NCBI GenBank assembly: GCA_003439945.1 | Contig: QVRM01006590.1 | Coordinates: 253,551 to 317,550 of the forward strand | Reading direction: 5' to 3' | Length of the DNA stretch: 64,000 nucleotides | Origin: Dermanyssus gallinae | Taxonomy: Eukaryota; Arthropoda; Arachnida; Mesostigmata; Dermanyssidae | In this document: piece by piece, positions 1-12,120 of the stretch | Layout: every line of letters starts with the position of its first letter | Numbering within the stretch: the stretch's first letter is position 1 | Translations under genes and position numbers: made by a program | The notes under the pieces: generated by a model | Seen by the model: only the letters and a program-made list of their open reading frames with translations | Databases searched by the model: none | What the model was told of the DNA's origin: nothing

Positions 1-1161
1 CATTTGTTTTTGTTGCTGTATTTTTTATTGGAATTCAGTGCCTATATTTTTTTTATGAGAAAGAGCAACGCGTATTAAGGATAGGAATCAGTCGAAAGTC
101 ATCATTCTACTATCAACCCCGTCTAGAGTAGTGAGCTAGAACTCAAGGCAGAGAAATTTGTCAGCCGGCACAAATGCTGATTGCGCCAAGCGTAGTATAG
201 TGTATACTGTTATATATACGTATATATAGCTTGCAAGTCCGGGAAGTGTCAAGCCGTTTCGTAAATCTAAATTTAATCTAATTTTCTAAGAAATGTCAGC
301 AAAACAGCACACAGAAATAACGACATGTGGCTCAATAGCCAACAAGTTTTTGTTGTGAAAAATATTGTAGTCGAAACGTCATGTCAATGATCGTGTTCGA
401 CCTGTTTACGTGTTTTTAACCGTTGCCACCTCAACTTTATTGATTTTGCTTTTAATACAAATAACTTAATATGGCTGTCCTAGCGGTGAAGACTTGCGAT
501 ATCTACCTGGGTCTGGCAATTTCTGTACAATTCCATGCAGTTCACTAGCTTTTGCTATGTGAAACGTGGCACATACAGTCGCTTAGAACGACATTATAGA
601 CCACCTGAACACCTCGTTTATTTCTTCTTTTTTTTTAACGAGGTCAAACAGCATTCTTTGCTGTGTTTGAATTTGATTTTCAACCGTGAACAATGAATTG
701 TCTTCGTAACGGTTGCACAAGATCGCAGTTGAAGCAAAACACGGAGCTTCTGCACGTCATTGCAGAAGTAGGCCGCTACACTCGTGGCGTGGTTTAGGAT
801 GAGCTTCAGCAGAAAAACGATTAACGAGAAAAAGTACTGCTAGCAGGTCGATAGCCAATATCGAAAAGCGCATTGAACATTGGAATCGTATACATGTTGT
901 ATTCTATCAGTCAGCACCTGTCAAAGTGGCAAAATGTTTGGTGGAGTATTCTCTCGCACCCATCCTATAGTTCTGATATTGCTTTATCAGATTTCGTCAT
1001 ATGTTTTTTGTCTGTTGTCTGAATGCTTAGAGATAAGCAAATTCTCAACATTTGGAGGTTGTCAAAGCCACTGTCAAGTTTCTATCGTAAAACCAAGAAC
1101 AAATCTGCAATAGAATTTTACCATTTAGGGAGAATAACACAAAGTTTATTATTACAGATTT

Positions 1162-1201
<40 letters not shown>

Positions 1202-1689
1202 TTTAAGTGACACCGTATGTACACAATATGTGTTCAAAATAATTTTGAGAGCACTCGTAAAAGTCATATTTCCGGTGGCTGCTCAAAAGCAGCGTAACTC
1301 CTTTGTTCCATTTCTGCGTTTTTTAAATCACTTGTACAGTATCGATGTTAAGCGGTCGCCACATATAAGCTGACCTATACTAGAAAATGTCAGTTTCCGT
1401 AAGCGACCGTAGACGTCAAACTCTGGCATTTAATCGCATGGATCCAGGTTATTGGCTGCGCCAACGATGTGCACTCCAAAGATCCTATTGATAGGAACAG
1501 GCCAACTTTTAGCAACCCGAGATGTTTTGACGCAAACGGTTTTGACCTTATTGAAGAGCTCCACACAGGATGAGCAGCGCTGGCCTCCGTTCGGTAGGTT
1601 TCAAGCAAGGGTTTCTTCGAAAACGCTGGCGCACAACAACAACAACATCATCAATTCTAACAAATAAAAGTACATCATCATTCTAACAA
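1..1689. other. AT-rich non-coding DNA
   Basis: No recognisable gene, RNA or complete mobile element was seen. The only ATG-initiated frame looked at closely (692 onward, about 34 codons) resembles nothing I recognise. The stretch holds one TA microsatellite (1164-1196) and ends just before a minus-strand SINE. Confidence 0.6.
1164..1196. repeat. (TA)n microsatellite
   Basis: A perfect alternating TA run of about 33 bases in AT-rich flanks. It is one of at least eighteen TA tracts of 20 bases or more in the window. Confidence 0.95.
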
Positions 1690-1873
1690 CAAGTAAAGTA
1701 AGTTTTCGGGCTGACCCTCAGCCAAGGATTTAACGTCCCACGGAACTGTTTTTCCACATTGCTCATAGACGGACCCCCATAAATTACAAAGTGCAGCGTG
1801 GGGTTCGAACCGGCACCTATGTGTCTCTCGGTTGCGAGGCGGAGACTTCATCACTACGACCACCGTGCTCGCC
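1690..1873 (-). mobile_element. tRNA-derived SINE, minus-strand copy
   Basis: Read on the minus strand, this segment starts with a tRNA-like head that includes a box B of the form GGTTCGAACCCC (near 1801-1812 on the plus strand). It then has a tail block around GGGGGTCCGTCTATGA and GGGACGTTAAATCC. The same blocks, in the same order and spacing, occur on the plus strand at 2077-2267, so the two are copies of one family in inverted orientation about 200 bases apart. An 8-base direct repeat TCTAACAA flanks the copy (1682-1689 and 1874-1881), a possible target-site duplication. The 3' end lacks the clean T run of the plus copy and looks more degraded. The SINE identity is inferred from the tRNA-like head, the size and the duplicate copy. 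The family name is not known to me. Confidence 0.8.
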
Positions 1874-2062
1874 TCTAACAAATTACTATTCTTATAACTA
1901 CTACTATACTGGCCATTACAGCAGAAGCACTGAACTTTAAATAGCAGCAATAAAATTAGCGGCACATACATATGACACGAGATGCAACAGTAATTAATAA
2001 ATCGGCGCAGCATTAGCTCAAATGCTACTACTAGAGAACAACAGCACAACTACAATAGTAAC

Positions 2063-2076
2063 AACAATAGCCGGCT
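2063..2076. repeat. left target-site duplication of plus-strand SINE
   Basis: The 14-base sequence AACAATAGCCGGCT here is repeated exactly at 2268-2281, on the other side of the SINE body. This is the signature of LINE-mediated insertion. Confidence 0.85.
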
Positions 2077-2267
2077 GTCGAGACCGGTGGCGTAGTGGCA
2101 TGCGTCTGCGCCTCGAGACCGGAGGAGGCACATAGGTGCGCGGGTTCGAGCCCCACCGTTGCACATTTGTATTTATCATGGGGGTCGTCCGTCTATGAAG
2201 CAATGCGAATAGCAGTCCCATGGACGTTAAATCTTGGCTGAGAGTCAGCCCCGAAAGGATTTTTTTT
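2077..2267 (+). mobile_element. tRNA-derived SINE, plus-strand copy with target-site duplication
   Basis: A 191-base element bounded exactly by a 14-base direct repeat. It begins with a tRNA-like head. Box A resembles TGGCGTAGTGGC (2088-2099) and box B is GGTTCGAGCCC (2143-2153), about 45 bases apart, as expected of an internal RNA polymerase III promoter. The body continues with a block shared with the minus copy at 1690-1873 (GGGGGTC, CCGTCTATGA, GGACGTTAAATC, GGCTGAG, GTCAGCCCCGAAA). It ends in a run of eight T (2260-2267), not an A tail. The T run could be a Pol III terminator retained at the 3' end. SINEs of this kind encode no protein and depend on a partner LINE. The partner is not identifiable here, because the 61-kb LINE leaves the window before its 3' end. 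Confidence 0.9.
2088..2153 (+). promoter_or_regulatory. internal Pol III promoter (box A and box B) of the SINE
   Basis: Box A-like TGGCGTAGTGGC at 2088-2099 and box B GGTTCGAGCCC at 2143-2153 match the tRNA-type intragenic promoter consensus. Box B fits GGTTCRANNCC fully. Whether it is transcribed cannot be seen. Confidence 0.7.
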
Positions 2268-2281
2268 AACAATAGCCGGCT
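2268..2281. repeat. right target-site duplication of plus-strand SINE
   Basis: Exact 14-base copy of 2063-2076, directly after the T8 tail of the SINE. Confidence 0.85.
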
Positions 2282-4741
2282 CAACGGACACACGGTCGCA
2301 TTGTTTATGGCAAATCAATAAGCTGTTTGTGTAGATATAGACTTTGAGCTCGTAGCGGCGGTAATTTTTAGGGCAAACTCACTGTTCTAAAAAGCAATGC
2401 GTTGTCATGACAATCATGACTGGCGCCAGTTGTTCGAATTTGGTACTGGGGTTAAGTTCGTTCTTCTGGTGGATCCACGTAGGTGTTGTCCTGCAGCTAC
2501 ATTGCGCTGCTGCAATGGAACTCTGTGAGAGAATGGTCTGGCAAAAGGCCAAGCCAAAGTGATGGCAGAAAATAGTCTCATTATTCCACACTAACGGCAA
2601 AAGGGTTCGATTATGAACAAAACCGAGAGAAAGAGACTAACGTCGCCTACATAAAAACACAATTATTGTCACATTAAGATGTCGATATGCATATGTATCA
2701 TAATTAACATCATTATTTCGAAACGTTACAAAATGATACTGTAATATAAACCTGCATCTAGCAATGAAGGATTCTACGATAAATCGGTTGATTGCGTGTG
2801 CCTGCTTGACCACCCTCATGCAAACAGATCATTTATGCGTGTTAGACGAGTCAGAGCTTGAGGACTTACATTAGGGTAAGATCTTAAGCTATTTAATTTT
2901 GTTTAAAAGAAGTGCTTCAGCAAATCTGCTCATCTGAGCTGGTTTAGACCAGACAAGTTATATTGATCAACATATGAGCCTAGGGCTTTCGCAATCGCAA
3001 CTTAAAAGTGAATTTGTTTTTGTCTTATGTTGTCCTCAAAAAGACAATTAAATGCAAGCGCTTTTGCTTTAAAATAATCTAATCATGCCGAGGTTAAACG
3101 AGAATCTGTGTCGATCATGTCAGTCTGTCGAGGTCTGTTGACTCTGATAGTTTGTCAATGAGTCTTCCGGTGAGGACATTGGCGTTAGGGGTCAATTTCT
3201 CTTTCGATTTTAAGAGTTTGCCCGGCGTTCGAATGGTCGTTGACCGCTTCGCGCCGCTATCTTAACAGAATAGCAACCAGTGAGGCTTTTTCGTCCGTTC
3301 GAGGGGGAAAACGCAATTTTGGCCACTTTGGAGTTGCCGGCTTTAAGTGTTCGATTACTCTTGTCAAAGGGCGGGCACAACTCGGCATAGACTGAATGCC
3401 ACGCTATGATCCTGTTACAAATGCAGCTCTAGACTTACTTGTTAGATTAAAGAGGAACAACGGGTAAGATCAGCCTACGTAACTGCGGCTATGTTAAGTA
3501 GCACGGGAATGGTGTAGTTGGGTGGCATGGCGACGCGATGTACCTCTTTAACGCTCCCTGACAATGCCGGTGACAAACGTGGACGTCCTAATTCCTAGTC
3601 AGGCCATATAACTTATAGGTCTGTGACTATAGTAGTTGTCGCGTCCCTGGAGCAAGCGTAGGAAAACATTCTACGGGGCGCCTGGCATTGTGGGTGTTCT
3701 TCAGCGGGCCAGAGGGGCTGTCGGCGTGCGACCACCAGACAAAAACCGATACTCTAAGACAGGTCCGCTTGTGGCCGATTTCGCTACAATATAACAAAGC
3801 TGCCGGGAAAAATGCCAACTCGGTTCTTTGGTTGGTTGGCGAACGGGTTGGTGGACGACTGGATGCGTTTCGACGACAAATGCACCTCTAGCATTTGTCA
3901 GCGAATTTTTGTTTACCAAGTTGACGGCCACTTGATACGTTAATCTATAAGCGATGACAAATTGACTATGCAAAAACACAACTCACAACAACAACACCGT
4001 GCGGAAAAGCCACATTTGCTCTACCGAGACGCAAACATACAAGTCGACTAATCAATATCTAGCCTTGCGAAATAAACAGTCATCCACAGTTATTTCTACA
4101 CAGTATTCTGTGGCATGCCAGTCACACTTTGCTCGCGGCCGGCCGGCGAAGGTTTACTTGACTTGAGGATACTTTGCTTTGAGGTGGTCAGAACAAGGCG
4201 TTTTACCGTGTACCTGCGCGTGTACGTCACACTGTTGCGGTACGCGCCTCACGACGGAACCGCACGGGAGTTTTTGTTACGTGAAATGACGGATTTCGGT
4301 CAGCGTGGAAGGATTATTATATCATAAATATATATATTATAAAATATATATATAACTATATATATTGTTTTTTTTCCATACTTGCGACACATACGTCTCC
4401 AATCTACAACAGTCAGCGACCGCCCACCGGGAGAAAGTGCAAAGACCGCCGTTGCGTCTGGCAGCTCGCTGCGTGGTATTTAGCGCATATCTGCGAGCAG
4501 AACCGGCAACGACATTGATCGCCAATTTGGTAAAATCCTTAAGTCAAACACACCAAGTGATGATAGCCATGCACAATGTACCTTGTGTACACGTGCCGGC
4601 TAGTGCATGCCATTCCATCCCAAAGCTCCCTGACGAGGTACACGTGTACCTGCGCTACCTCAGCCGAGGGCACTTTTCCCTGCTACTCTAGCACAAATTG
4701 TTGAAGTGGTTCAGTAATAGGTGACCTAAGCCTGACTTTGA
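2282..4741. other. non-coding DNA without recognisable features
   Basis: Both strands were scanned and no gene, RNA or known element was recognised. Open frames here are short, overlap on both strands and show no domain. The only structured part is an imperfect AT-rich patch around 4318-4364. Confidence 0.55.
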
Positions 4742-5600
4742 TTGTTTCCACTGCCGGTCCGCAGCCCGTTCGTGTATTATCTAACAAAGCAATCTGGTAA
4801 TATATTTGAAGGGCCAGATTCTCGAAGGCGCAAAGAAAGAGTTTCCCTCGTTCCAAAGGAGGCGGTAGATACCGACAGGCTGCAAAATTGGCGACCAATC
4901 ACAATTACGCGTAAAAAGTATCGAATATTTATGCAAGTACCTAAGAATAGAGTACAGAGTACTCTAGAGACTATTATTTTTTTATTAAGCCAGGCTGTGG
5001 AAGCATCGAGGTTGCAGGGACAAGGGTGTGTTGCAGCGTTTTTGGACCTTACCAAAGCATATGATATGGTGGACAGAACAGAGTTGTATCAAAATATGTT
5101 GGAGGAGGGTTTTAAGAGAAGCTGAGTGAAGTTACTAGAATAAATTTACAAAAATAACACGGTTCGACTAATTACAGCAGCCGGACAATCTATAGAGTTT
5201 ATAGTCGCCTAGGGGGTCAGACAAGGATGCCCGTTATCATCGGCGATTCGTTTTATGCATATAGAGATAATAGCGCGAGGGATTAGTAGCACTGGATTAG
5301 GATGATAGGTTATAGGGAAAGGGGTGTATATTCCAAGACACCAGTGCTGCTGATTTGCTGACGATATGGTAGTGTTAGGGCGGGGCACTAGCGAAGTTAA
5401 ACAAATGTTGAATGCATGTGGAGAAGAAGCGGAGTAGCTGAACATGGTGTTTAATTAAAAGAAGCGCAATTTTAGTATTCAATTGAGTTAGGGGGGAGGG
5501 TAAAATTGTATTACAGGGAAGGGAATTGGATTATCGAAGTAAATACAAGTATCTTGGGGTGAGAGTGACTACAAAGAATGCTATGATTTTGTAGAGGAAG
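4742..5600 (+). pseudogene. decayed non-LTR retrotransposon reverse transcriptase
   Basis: One reading frame carries the ordered landmarks of a LINE-type reverse transcriptase. These are a LVPK and NWRPI stretch near 4850-4900, an AAFLDLTKAYD finger/palm block near 5035-5070 with the first catalytic Asp, then GVRQGCPLSS at about 5213-5242, and the catalytic FADD box at 5354-5365. A YKYLGVRVT thumb-region motif follows at about 5541-5570 but in another frame, so a frame change lies between. The frame from 5120 to 5490 is broken by at least eight stop codons, several lying exactly between conserved motifs. The copy cannot encode an enzyme. No endonuclease is visible upstream, so it is probably 5'-truncated, as is typical of target-primed insertion. 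The clade is not assigned. The family identification rests on motif order and is firm; the exact ends are approximate. Confidence 0.9.
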
Positions 5601-5816
5601 AAGACATATTACGGAAAAAGAAAGCTAAAATAGAAAGAAATGCAGTATAGTGCAAATGCTTCTGGGGGTTTAATAGGAATATAAATAAATATATGAAAGG
5701 CCATGTATATACCAGCATTGACATTTGCTAATGCTTTTCTGGTCCACAGCGCGGGTTTGGTAGGTAATATACATATATGCTGCCGCTCTAAGCTCCCCTG
5801 ACATAAAAAAAGGAGA

Positions 5817-5864
5817 CATGTGTAATTAGGTATACATGAGGTTGAGCGAATAATAAATCAATCA
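5817..5864 (+). mobile_element. probable 3' end of the decayed LINE
   Basis: About 220 bases after the last reverse transcriptase motif lies an ACATGT, ATTAGG, ATACATG and GCGAATAATAAAT arrangement. The same arrangement occurs on the opposite strand at 21871-21922, where no reverse transcriptase is next to it. A shared terminal block with an AATAAA-like tail fits the 3' untranslated end of one LINE family. The boundaries are inferred from this single pairwise match. Confidence 0.5.
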
Positions 5865-5939
5865 AACGGATTTTTAGCTATAACCGCCCATACACATACT
5901 CGGGTTCTTGTGTGGCTTTAGCGGTCGAGAAGAATGGTC

Positions 5940-5962
5940 TATATATATATATATATATATAT
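5940..5962. repeat. (TA)n microsatellite in a weak inverted repeat
   Basis: About 23 bases of alternating TA. The flanks GAGAAGAA and TTCTTCTC are inverted copies of each other, so the TA run sits in the middle of a potential hairpin. Confidence 0.85.
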
Positions 5963-7033
5963 GGTTCTTCTCTACTACCGATATAAGATTATCAATATGC
6001 ATGGACAGTTTTACACATATAGACCTGTTTAGAGTTGCTTTTAACGCTCTATTAGTAGGCTGCTGACTGTAATCTACTGGCCGCTTAATAGGGCACACAT
6101 AGAAAACCTAGAAACAAGAGACTTAAACTGGCAATAGACAAACCTATAAAGTCGGTGTCGATTGAGCCCCACTGTTACGTACGACAATCATTCAGTTTAA
6201 AATGCAGTTCATTTCTAATAATTTTCATCATCACGATCAAAATCATCGCCATATGCTCTAGGGTACTTACGGGTTTAATTGTAGTTGTGTTTTTTTTTAT
6301 TAATTAAATTGTCTTAGGATAAACAATGATGTTCCTTGTGCATGCGCCCTGATTGTTATTAGTGCTGTTACTTACGTCGTTAACAAAAAAATACCAAAAA
6401 TCAGACCATCGTTGTTGTAATAAATTCACGTGCTGCTTGTGCACGCTTATTCTGTTTGTTTGCGCTCCACTCGTCACAGCGACGGAAATACACAGCCAGC
6501 CAAGGACCCGGCGCCTATGTGTATATAACGTGCTCTACGTTATCGAGACTATGTCGATTTGTCAAGTCAGTGTCGAATGGCACTCAGCACTGACACGCAT
6601 GCTGTGGTGGTGTTCAGCCCGGTCTCATTGTCGACATGAACTTGACTTGAATGGTATTGATCTTGTGTACTGACGTTCTAGCATTCAATTATCTAGACAC
6701 GGTAGGCATGTTAGGCGTCGGTTCGGATCAGCTCAAGCGGATCAGCGGATCGATGTGTTGTATGATATGATGTACGTGTTATGGTTAACCTTGACATTTA
6801 TTTTGTACGTACGTACATACACACATAACCATTGACCGCGCCGCCACTGGCATGACCTCGGACACCCGACTTAGCCGATGATGTAATCTCTAGTGATGTT
6901 GCTTTGCGTAATTTGGCTTAGGGGAGGTTGATTCGTAGTATTTTGTCCAATATTCATAAATATGTTTATATTATGTGAAATTGTTTCGTATAGACTTGCA
7001 GCAATATATCAGAGTGAACAATTGCATGTACGA

Positions 7034-7058
7034 ATATATATATATATATATATATATA
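7034..7058. repeat. (TA)n microsatellite
   Basis: About 25 bases of alternating AT. Confidence 0.9.
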
Positions 7059-8700
7059 AAGTGTGTTTTCGCTGCTGCTTTGATATGTATCTGTTGCTGA
7101 CTACTCTAACACAATGAACATTCCTATCTAACTGGACACATTTTGCGTCCATAAGAATTCGTTGATCGCATCTCAGTAAATAATTAAGACATGTTTTTGT
7201 CCTGATTGAGATCCAACGCGTTCGTTCCGTCATCTATGCAGTAGTACTACATACACATGCCGTATAACATTAACGTAATTATTGGGATGAAGTCCGCCCC
7301 ATTGCTGGGCAACAAATGATTCATTATTACGACTAGATAGATATTCGCTAATTTGTATGGTGTGCCGAAATTGTACATAACAGTACAGGACAAACTGAAA
7401 AAGACTTGCACAGCTGCGTCACTCTGGTTGTTTCTGTCGGATGCAGCGTTAGAGACAATAGCATAGCGACCTAGCCTAGGTCGACATTGCGGCGTAGCCA
7501 TATATAGTCAAAATGTACAAACGGCTATGTGACTTTTACAGCTTAGCTAGTGCAATCCTTTTGTTTCGGCAGGCAATTCATTACCAGAATAAGCTAATTA
7601 AGTGGTATCACATGGAGACGCGGCTTGAGTAAGAGATACAGGCGCTGCTGGGTAGTGTGTTTGTGAAGTGCAATACGATCATGCAGTACTAAGACGCGGT
7701 CAATCTTCGCCATCGTGGCGGTCGGCTGCTCTGTGCCCTGCGCAAAGAAGATATCTTCTTTAGAATGGGGAATTATATCTCTCACTAGGCCCATGGAGTT
7801 CATCATTCTCTCTCACCCCCTCTCTGTATGTGTCTCGGGATACGCATATAAATAAAGGCAAGATATTGAAAATATTCATAACAAGACATTCATTAGTCAG
7901 GTCGTGTTGGTTACAGGAGACGTTTTAACGTGGAGCTGCAGCACCGCACGAATCTCTAATAAAGCAGTTGTACACACGAAGCGTACCGCCCTGTAATTTG
8001 TGGACGAATTCGTTTTGCTATAGAGAAAGCAGTCAGTGCGGTCAAGTTGAAACAGGCTTAATCAATTTACGTTCGTCTCCACGCATTAGCCATGACATTT
8101 GTTAGTGTGCGAGTCCTTACATTCTCAACTCCCTTTGTCGTAGACGTGGCACGTGCAATTGTTTACGTACTTGTTTAATTTGTGTTTTCAATTATGGCTG
8201 AGTTTAGAAAACATTTATTTTTCATTTATTTGACATATTCGTCTTGCTTATGTGAAAATTGTTCACCCAATTTAGTAATAACAACGCTTTGGATAGTTAT
8301 CTTCGCGGTTGGAATGATAAAGGGTTGAACGTCCTCGATACGTCATCTCGGTGATAATGATTCCAAACGCATGTCTTCTGCGTCTTTGTGGACTGAACTA
8401 CTGAAAGTTTAACGACGCAAATTGCTTAATTGATTAGTGTAATTTTTTGCAATTGTTGCAGTGGTTAATTTTGAATCACAACCTGCTTTGTAATTCTGTT
8501 TTGTCAATACGGAGTCTCTTGCGGCTCTTTACGCGACATGTGCAGCCGATCAATACGGATCAATTTAGATTAAACATGTTGTAGATGGATTACAAAATCT
8601 ATCCGGAGCGAAAATCCTATGTAAAGATTGTAGAACAGACGTTTCGCGCAAGTAAGCAGATTATAGAGTTATCCAGTACCACGCTGATGAGAGCTTAAAA

Positions 8701-11283
8701 ACGTGCAGCTATTTTGGGATACGGGGTGGGGCAAATTGCTTGCAAAGAACACCCATATTGCAAATGTTGCTCTAGATGGTTAGATGTAAGCAATAACGGC
8801 GGTAGCAACGGTCACCGCAGTCGTTTCTTTGGCAAGCGACCATCCACTACGAGCTTAGACCACGCCTGTGCTTTCCTTTCTTCATCGAACGGCCCCAAAG
8901 CTTCGCTGTTTCTTGGTCTTCCAATTTGCCTTCCTTGCTCTGTACTGGCGACATGCCAGTTCATGTGATTAGGCCACTCCGTCAAACAATGACGCTGTAC
9001 GTTTGCATGCCTACAACAGCCACCACCACAAGAGCAGCAGGGACAGCTACAACGACGCAGATCAACGATAGAGGCTATATCTCCCTATCCAGACCGGGGA
9101 GTACAGCGTGGCGTATTCAGACCCGAAACGAGTCGGCGTCCACTTTATTTTGCCGTCCTGCATCCTGTCGTTTCACCCTCGCTCGTCCTTCCCGGTGTCC
9201 GCCCCCGACTTCCCCTCTTCAGCATGGCGCCGTGGTACGAAAAGGCGCCGCTGGGGGCGCTTCGGTTGCGGTCAATCGGAACATGTTTGGACGTGTTCCA
9301 TCATCACGGATTGACACCGACCAGTCGCGGGCGCGGCTCACCGTCGTCCACGGGCCGCACTTAGACCTCGCTGAGCGGCAGCGCCGGCTGCTGACGACGA
9401 CGACGACGAGGATGACGGCGGCGGTGGCGGCGTCGGCGCACATCGGGTGTCTCTTCTACCTATCCCTCGGTCCCTTGGCATTCCCCTTGCTCTCCGTCCC
9501 CTTCCCGGAGTCTCTCGGCTCGACTCGACTCGACCCACCAGAGGGAAGAAAGAGGGAATAACCGTGTTCAAGCGTGCGGGGCCGGGGAAGCGAGGGAGGC
9601 GGCGAGCAAGCAGGCGGTAAGGCAGGCAGACAAGCAAGCAAGTCGTCTGTCTGGAGAAGGAACTGGGGTTAAGGGTTGGGGGGGGGGGGGGGGTAAGATC
9701 GGGGACTGGGCCGACCCGGGGAGTACTGGCCGCACTCGCTCACTCACTCACCCTACCTTCAGCTACTCAGTCAGCGAGCACCGTCTGTCATGCCCCCGGC
9801 CTGGACAGCGCCTGCTGCCGGCCACCGCCCTATTCCCCCTGCCTGCCCAGGCAGCGAGCCGTGGCTCCTATGCTGTCCGCCCGTTTTCCATTTCCCCTAG
9901 CCCCAAGCTCTCACGCTAGAGTCGATGGAGCACAGTGCGGTAGCCACTGCAGCAGCAGCAGCGCACCGAGTACAGATCTGGGACGGCCGTACGCCGAGTG
10001 GGTTTGTCTAGTCCAGCGTGTCGGCCACCACCGCCACCTTGTCAAGCCATCATGGCTGGTCGGGTAAGGCACATAGAGAGGGACGGATAATAGCGATCCT
10101 TAGGGAAATGTCGACTTGACTCGTCAGGTGGTGGCCACATACCCGAAGCGTACTGAAATGAAATAACCTGGAGCATGCGTTACAAGCCTATCCATATTTG
10201 GTTGTGTTTGATAAGGTGCTACCAAATCTATCGACCGATCAATTGGTTCGTCAACTCGTTCACAATCTATTGCGCTGCTGATCCTGAACGGCAGTTCTAT
10301 CAACTAAAGATTATGCTGACAGACAGAAGACATGCTCAAATTGTCACCTGGTTGTAGTTTAAGCATTGAGCAAATATTGTTCAATTGACATTGGTTTTAA
10401 GATTTATAACGCGCTGCTACTTCGTTTATCACAGATGCGTATACAAACACACACGCATTGCCTTTGATAGGTAAATAATACGTTATAATAGAACTATAAT
10501 TGTTCATGTTATATGCATACTCAATATGAGTGAAATAAATACGATGATAAAGATGATGATAAAGTGTTTATAATAGAACTGTTACATAAAGGCAACACTA
10601 CATTTATTGATAGACACGTCCGGAGTCGCTATCCAGATAAGCGGATGCTTGCTATCCCGTTCGTGTTTGTCGTGCTGTTCATAGTTCAAATCAACTGCTC
10701 GCTGTTAGAGTTGAGGACACGACCAGCTTCTCTCCTCAGCTGAAGAAGAAGCACCTTGGGGCAATGTTAGAGGTCGCGACAGTGGTACGGGAAAGCATGA
10801 GTGGAACCGCGCGCTGAGGGCGCCGAGTGAGGAGGACTCTTTGCTGTTAGGCGGCTGAATTTATCAGATTGCCACATCTGTAGTGCCGCAACAAAGGCAG
10901 TGAAAAGAGAGAAAAAAAAACGAAAGCGTACTGCGAGCAAGCAGGGAAGCAACCGAAGCAAAGTATGCGGACAGCAGCGGTGGGGACGGCGGCGGCGGCG
11001 GCAGAAAGACCATTCTCTCGAAATAACTCTACTCCAACGTCGTCAGACATGGCCGAACCCGTGCCACCTACCGCGAACCAACCAGCGGACGAGCGAGCGA
11101 GCGAACGAATGAAGGGCTCCCGGCCGTCCCTTCCTCGGACGGTCCGGGTGAGCGCTTTCCGTTCTCGCGAAGCAGTACCGCTACCGACGAGCGGGGACGG
11201 GGGGCGAGCCCTAGAACTTCCTCTAGCCTCCGCGCTCGCTCTCGACGGCAAGCCGTCCACATCGTGCTGCTTACTACCAGCCT
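8701..11283. other. GC- and CpG-rich block without a recognised gene
   Basis: GC content rises clearly compared with the flanks, with many CpG and GCN/CGN triplets. Long stop-free frames exist on both strands at once (for example 8926-9561 plus against 9338-9641 minus). This is expected from a low stop-codon density and is not evidence of coding. A CpG-island-like promoter or first-exon region is possible, but no TATA, initiator or exon could be supported. A run of 16 G lies at 9678-9693. A less GC-rich gap occurs near 10100-10650. Confidence 0.5.
9678..9693 (+). repeat. G16 homopolymer
   Basis: Sixteen consecutive G on the plus strand, inside a G-rich stretch that also contains GGGGTTAAGGG. 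Confidence 0.9.
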
Positions 11284-12115
11284 AACTCCGGCAGCTGGCC
11301 CGGTCGGCCCTTCTATGCCTGCTCCTATGCTCTCCAACTACTACAAACAACAGCAACTACTGTTACTACGACGACGACTACCACAAATGCGCGTCTCGCT
11401 GTTCAACCGTTGTTTGCCGGTCGTGGTAGAACATCCGATGATGGCAGGCAAGCAGGCGCGCAGACAGGCGGTCGGCCAGCCAAGCAAGCGAGCAAGCCGC
11501 CAGATGCAACCTAGCAAGGTAGACAAAACCCGGCCCAGGAGACGCAACGAATTCGGGCCGGGTTGGGGTGGGGGCGTGAGGTGTAGAGGGTGGAGGTAGG
11601 GGCTGGTGGTGGTGGTGGCGGCGGCGACGGACGAATAGGAGCGCCCCTTCCTAATGTTGCTGCCTGCTAGGTTGGCAGCCGTTCCGGCGAGGAAAAGCAA
11701 AGCCGTTAGGCGAGATGGAAGGGACATTTGGCGGTGAGAAAAGCTAGAAAGAGATTCCGCTTCTTCTATTCCTATTATTTGCCGCTACCGCTGCTGCTGC
11801 TGCTTCTGTTGCCGCCATACGCCTCACTCGCTTGCTCTCGTCTGCCTGCCTGCTCGCTACAGAGTGTGAAGTGGCTAGGGGCTTTTGTCTATAGGACTGC
11901 TGCTTCTGCGGTGGCGGCGGCAACGGCAGCGGCAGCAGCACTAGTATCATCGCCCCACCGTCCCCCGGGCATCCACCGGCAACGCGCGGCGCAGCGTAGC
12001 ATCGTGCCGTGTCGATATGTGCTAGACAACTCCCCATCGTCGCGTTCAATTGACGTTGCGCTCCTTTGCCCTAATCGTCGGGCCGGGCTACATGCAATGC
12101 CGTTTGTATGCTGCC
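11284..12115 (+). repeat. tandem duplication, first unit
   Basis: This segment is followed directly by a diverged second copy. Matching anchors in the same order are AACTCC(G/A)GCAG(C/T)TGGCCC (11284 and 12121), AGGTAGAC(A/G)AA(A/G)CCCGGCC (near 11517 and near 12330), GATGGAAGGGACATTTGGCGG (11714 and 12507), CTACAGAGTGTRAAGTGGC, CAATTGACGTTGCG (12047 and 12700) and CGGGCTAYATGCAATG (12084 and 12737). The offset falls from 837 through 793 to 653 bases, so the second copy has lost sequence, or the first has gained it. CTG/GCN-rich triplet runs inside the unit differ most. No conserved protein frame links the two copies, so I treat it as a non-coding or unrecognised segmental duplication. Confidence 0.85.
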
Positions 12116-12120
12116 TGCCA

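Larger units (their letters stand above)
5870..8700. other. AT-rich non-coding DNA
   Basis: No gene or RNA was recognised on either strand. It contains two TA tracts (5940-5962, flanked by an 8-base inverted GAGAAGAA arm, and 7034-7058). The remaining sequence looks unique and non-coding, with frequent stops in all frames. Confidence 0.55.

Noticed and set aside
8926..9561. 211-codon open frame on the plus strand
   Set aside because: It opens at a non-ATG codon (TTG or similar) in CpG-rich DNA with two minus-strand frames open across it. No recognisable protein features.
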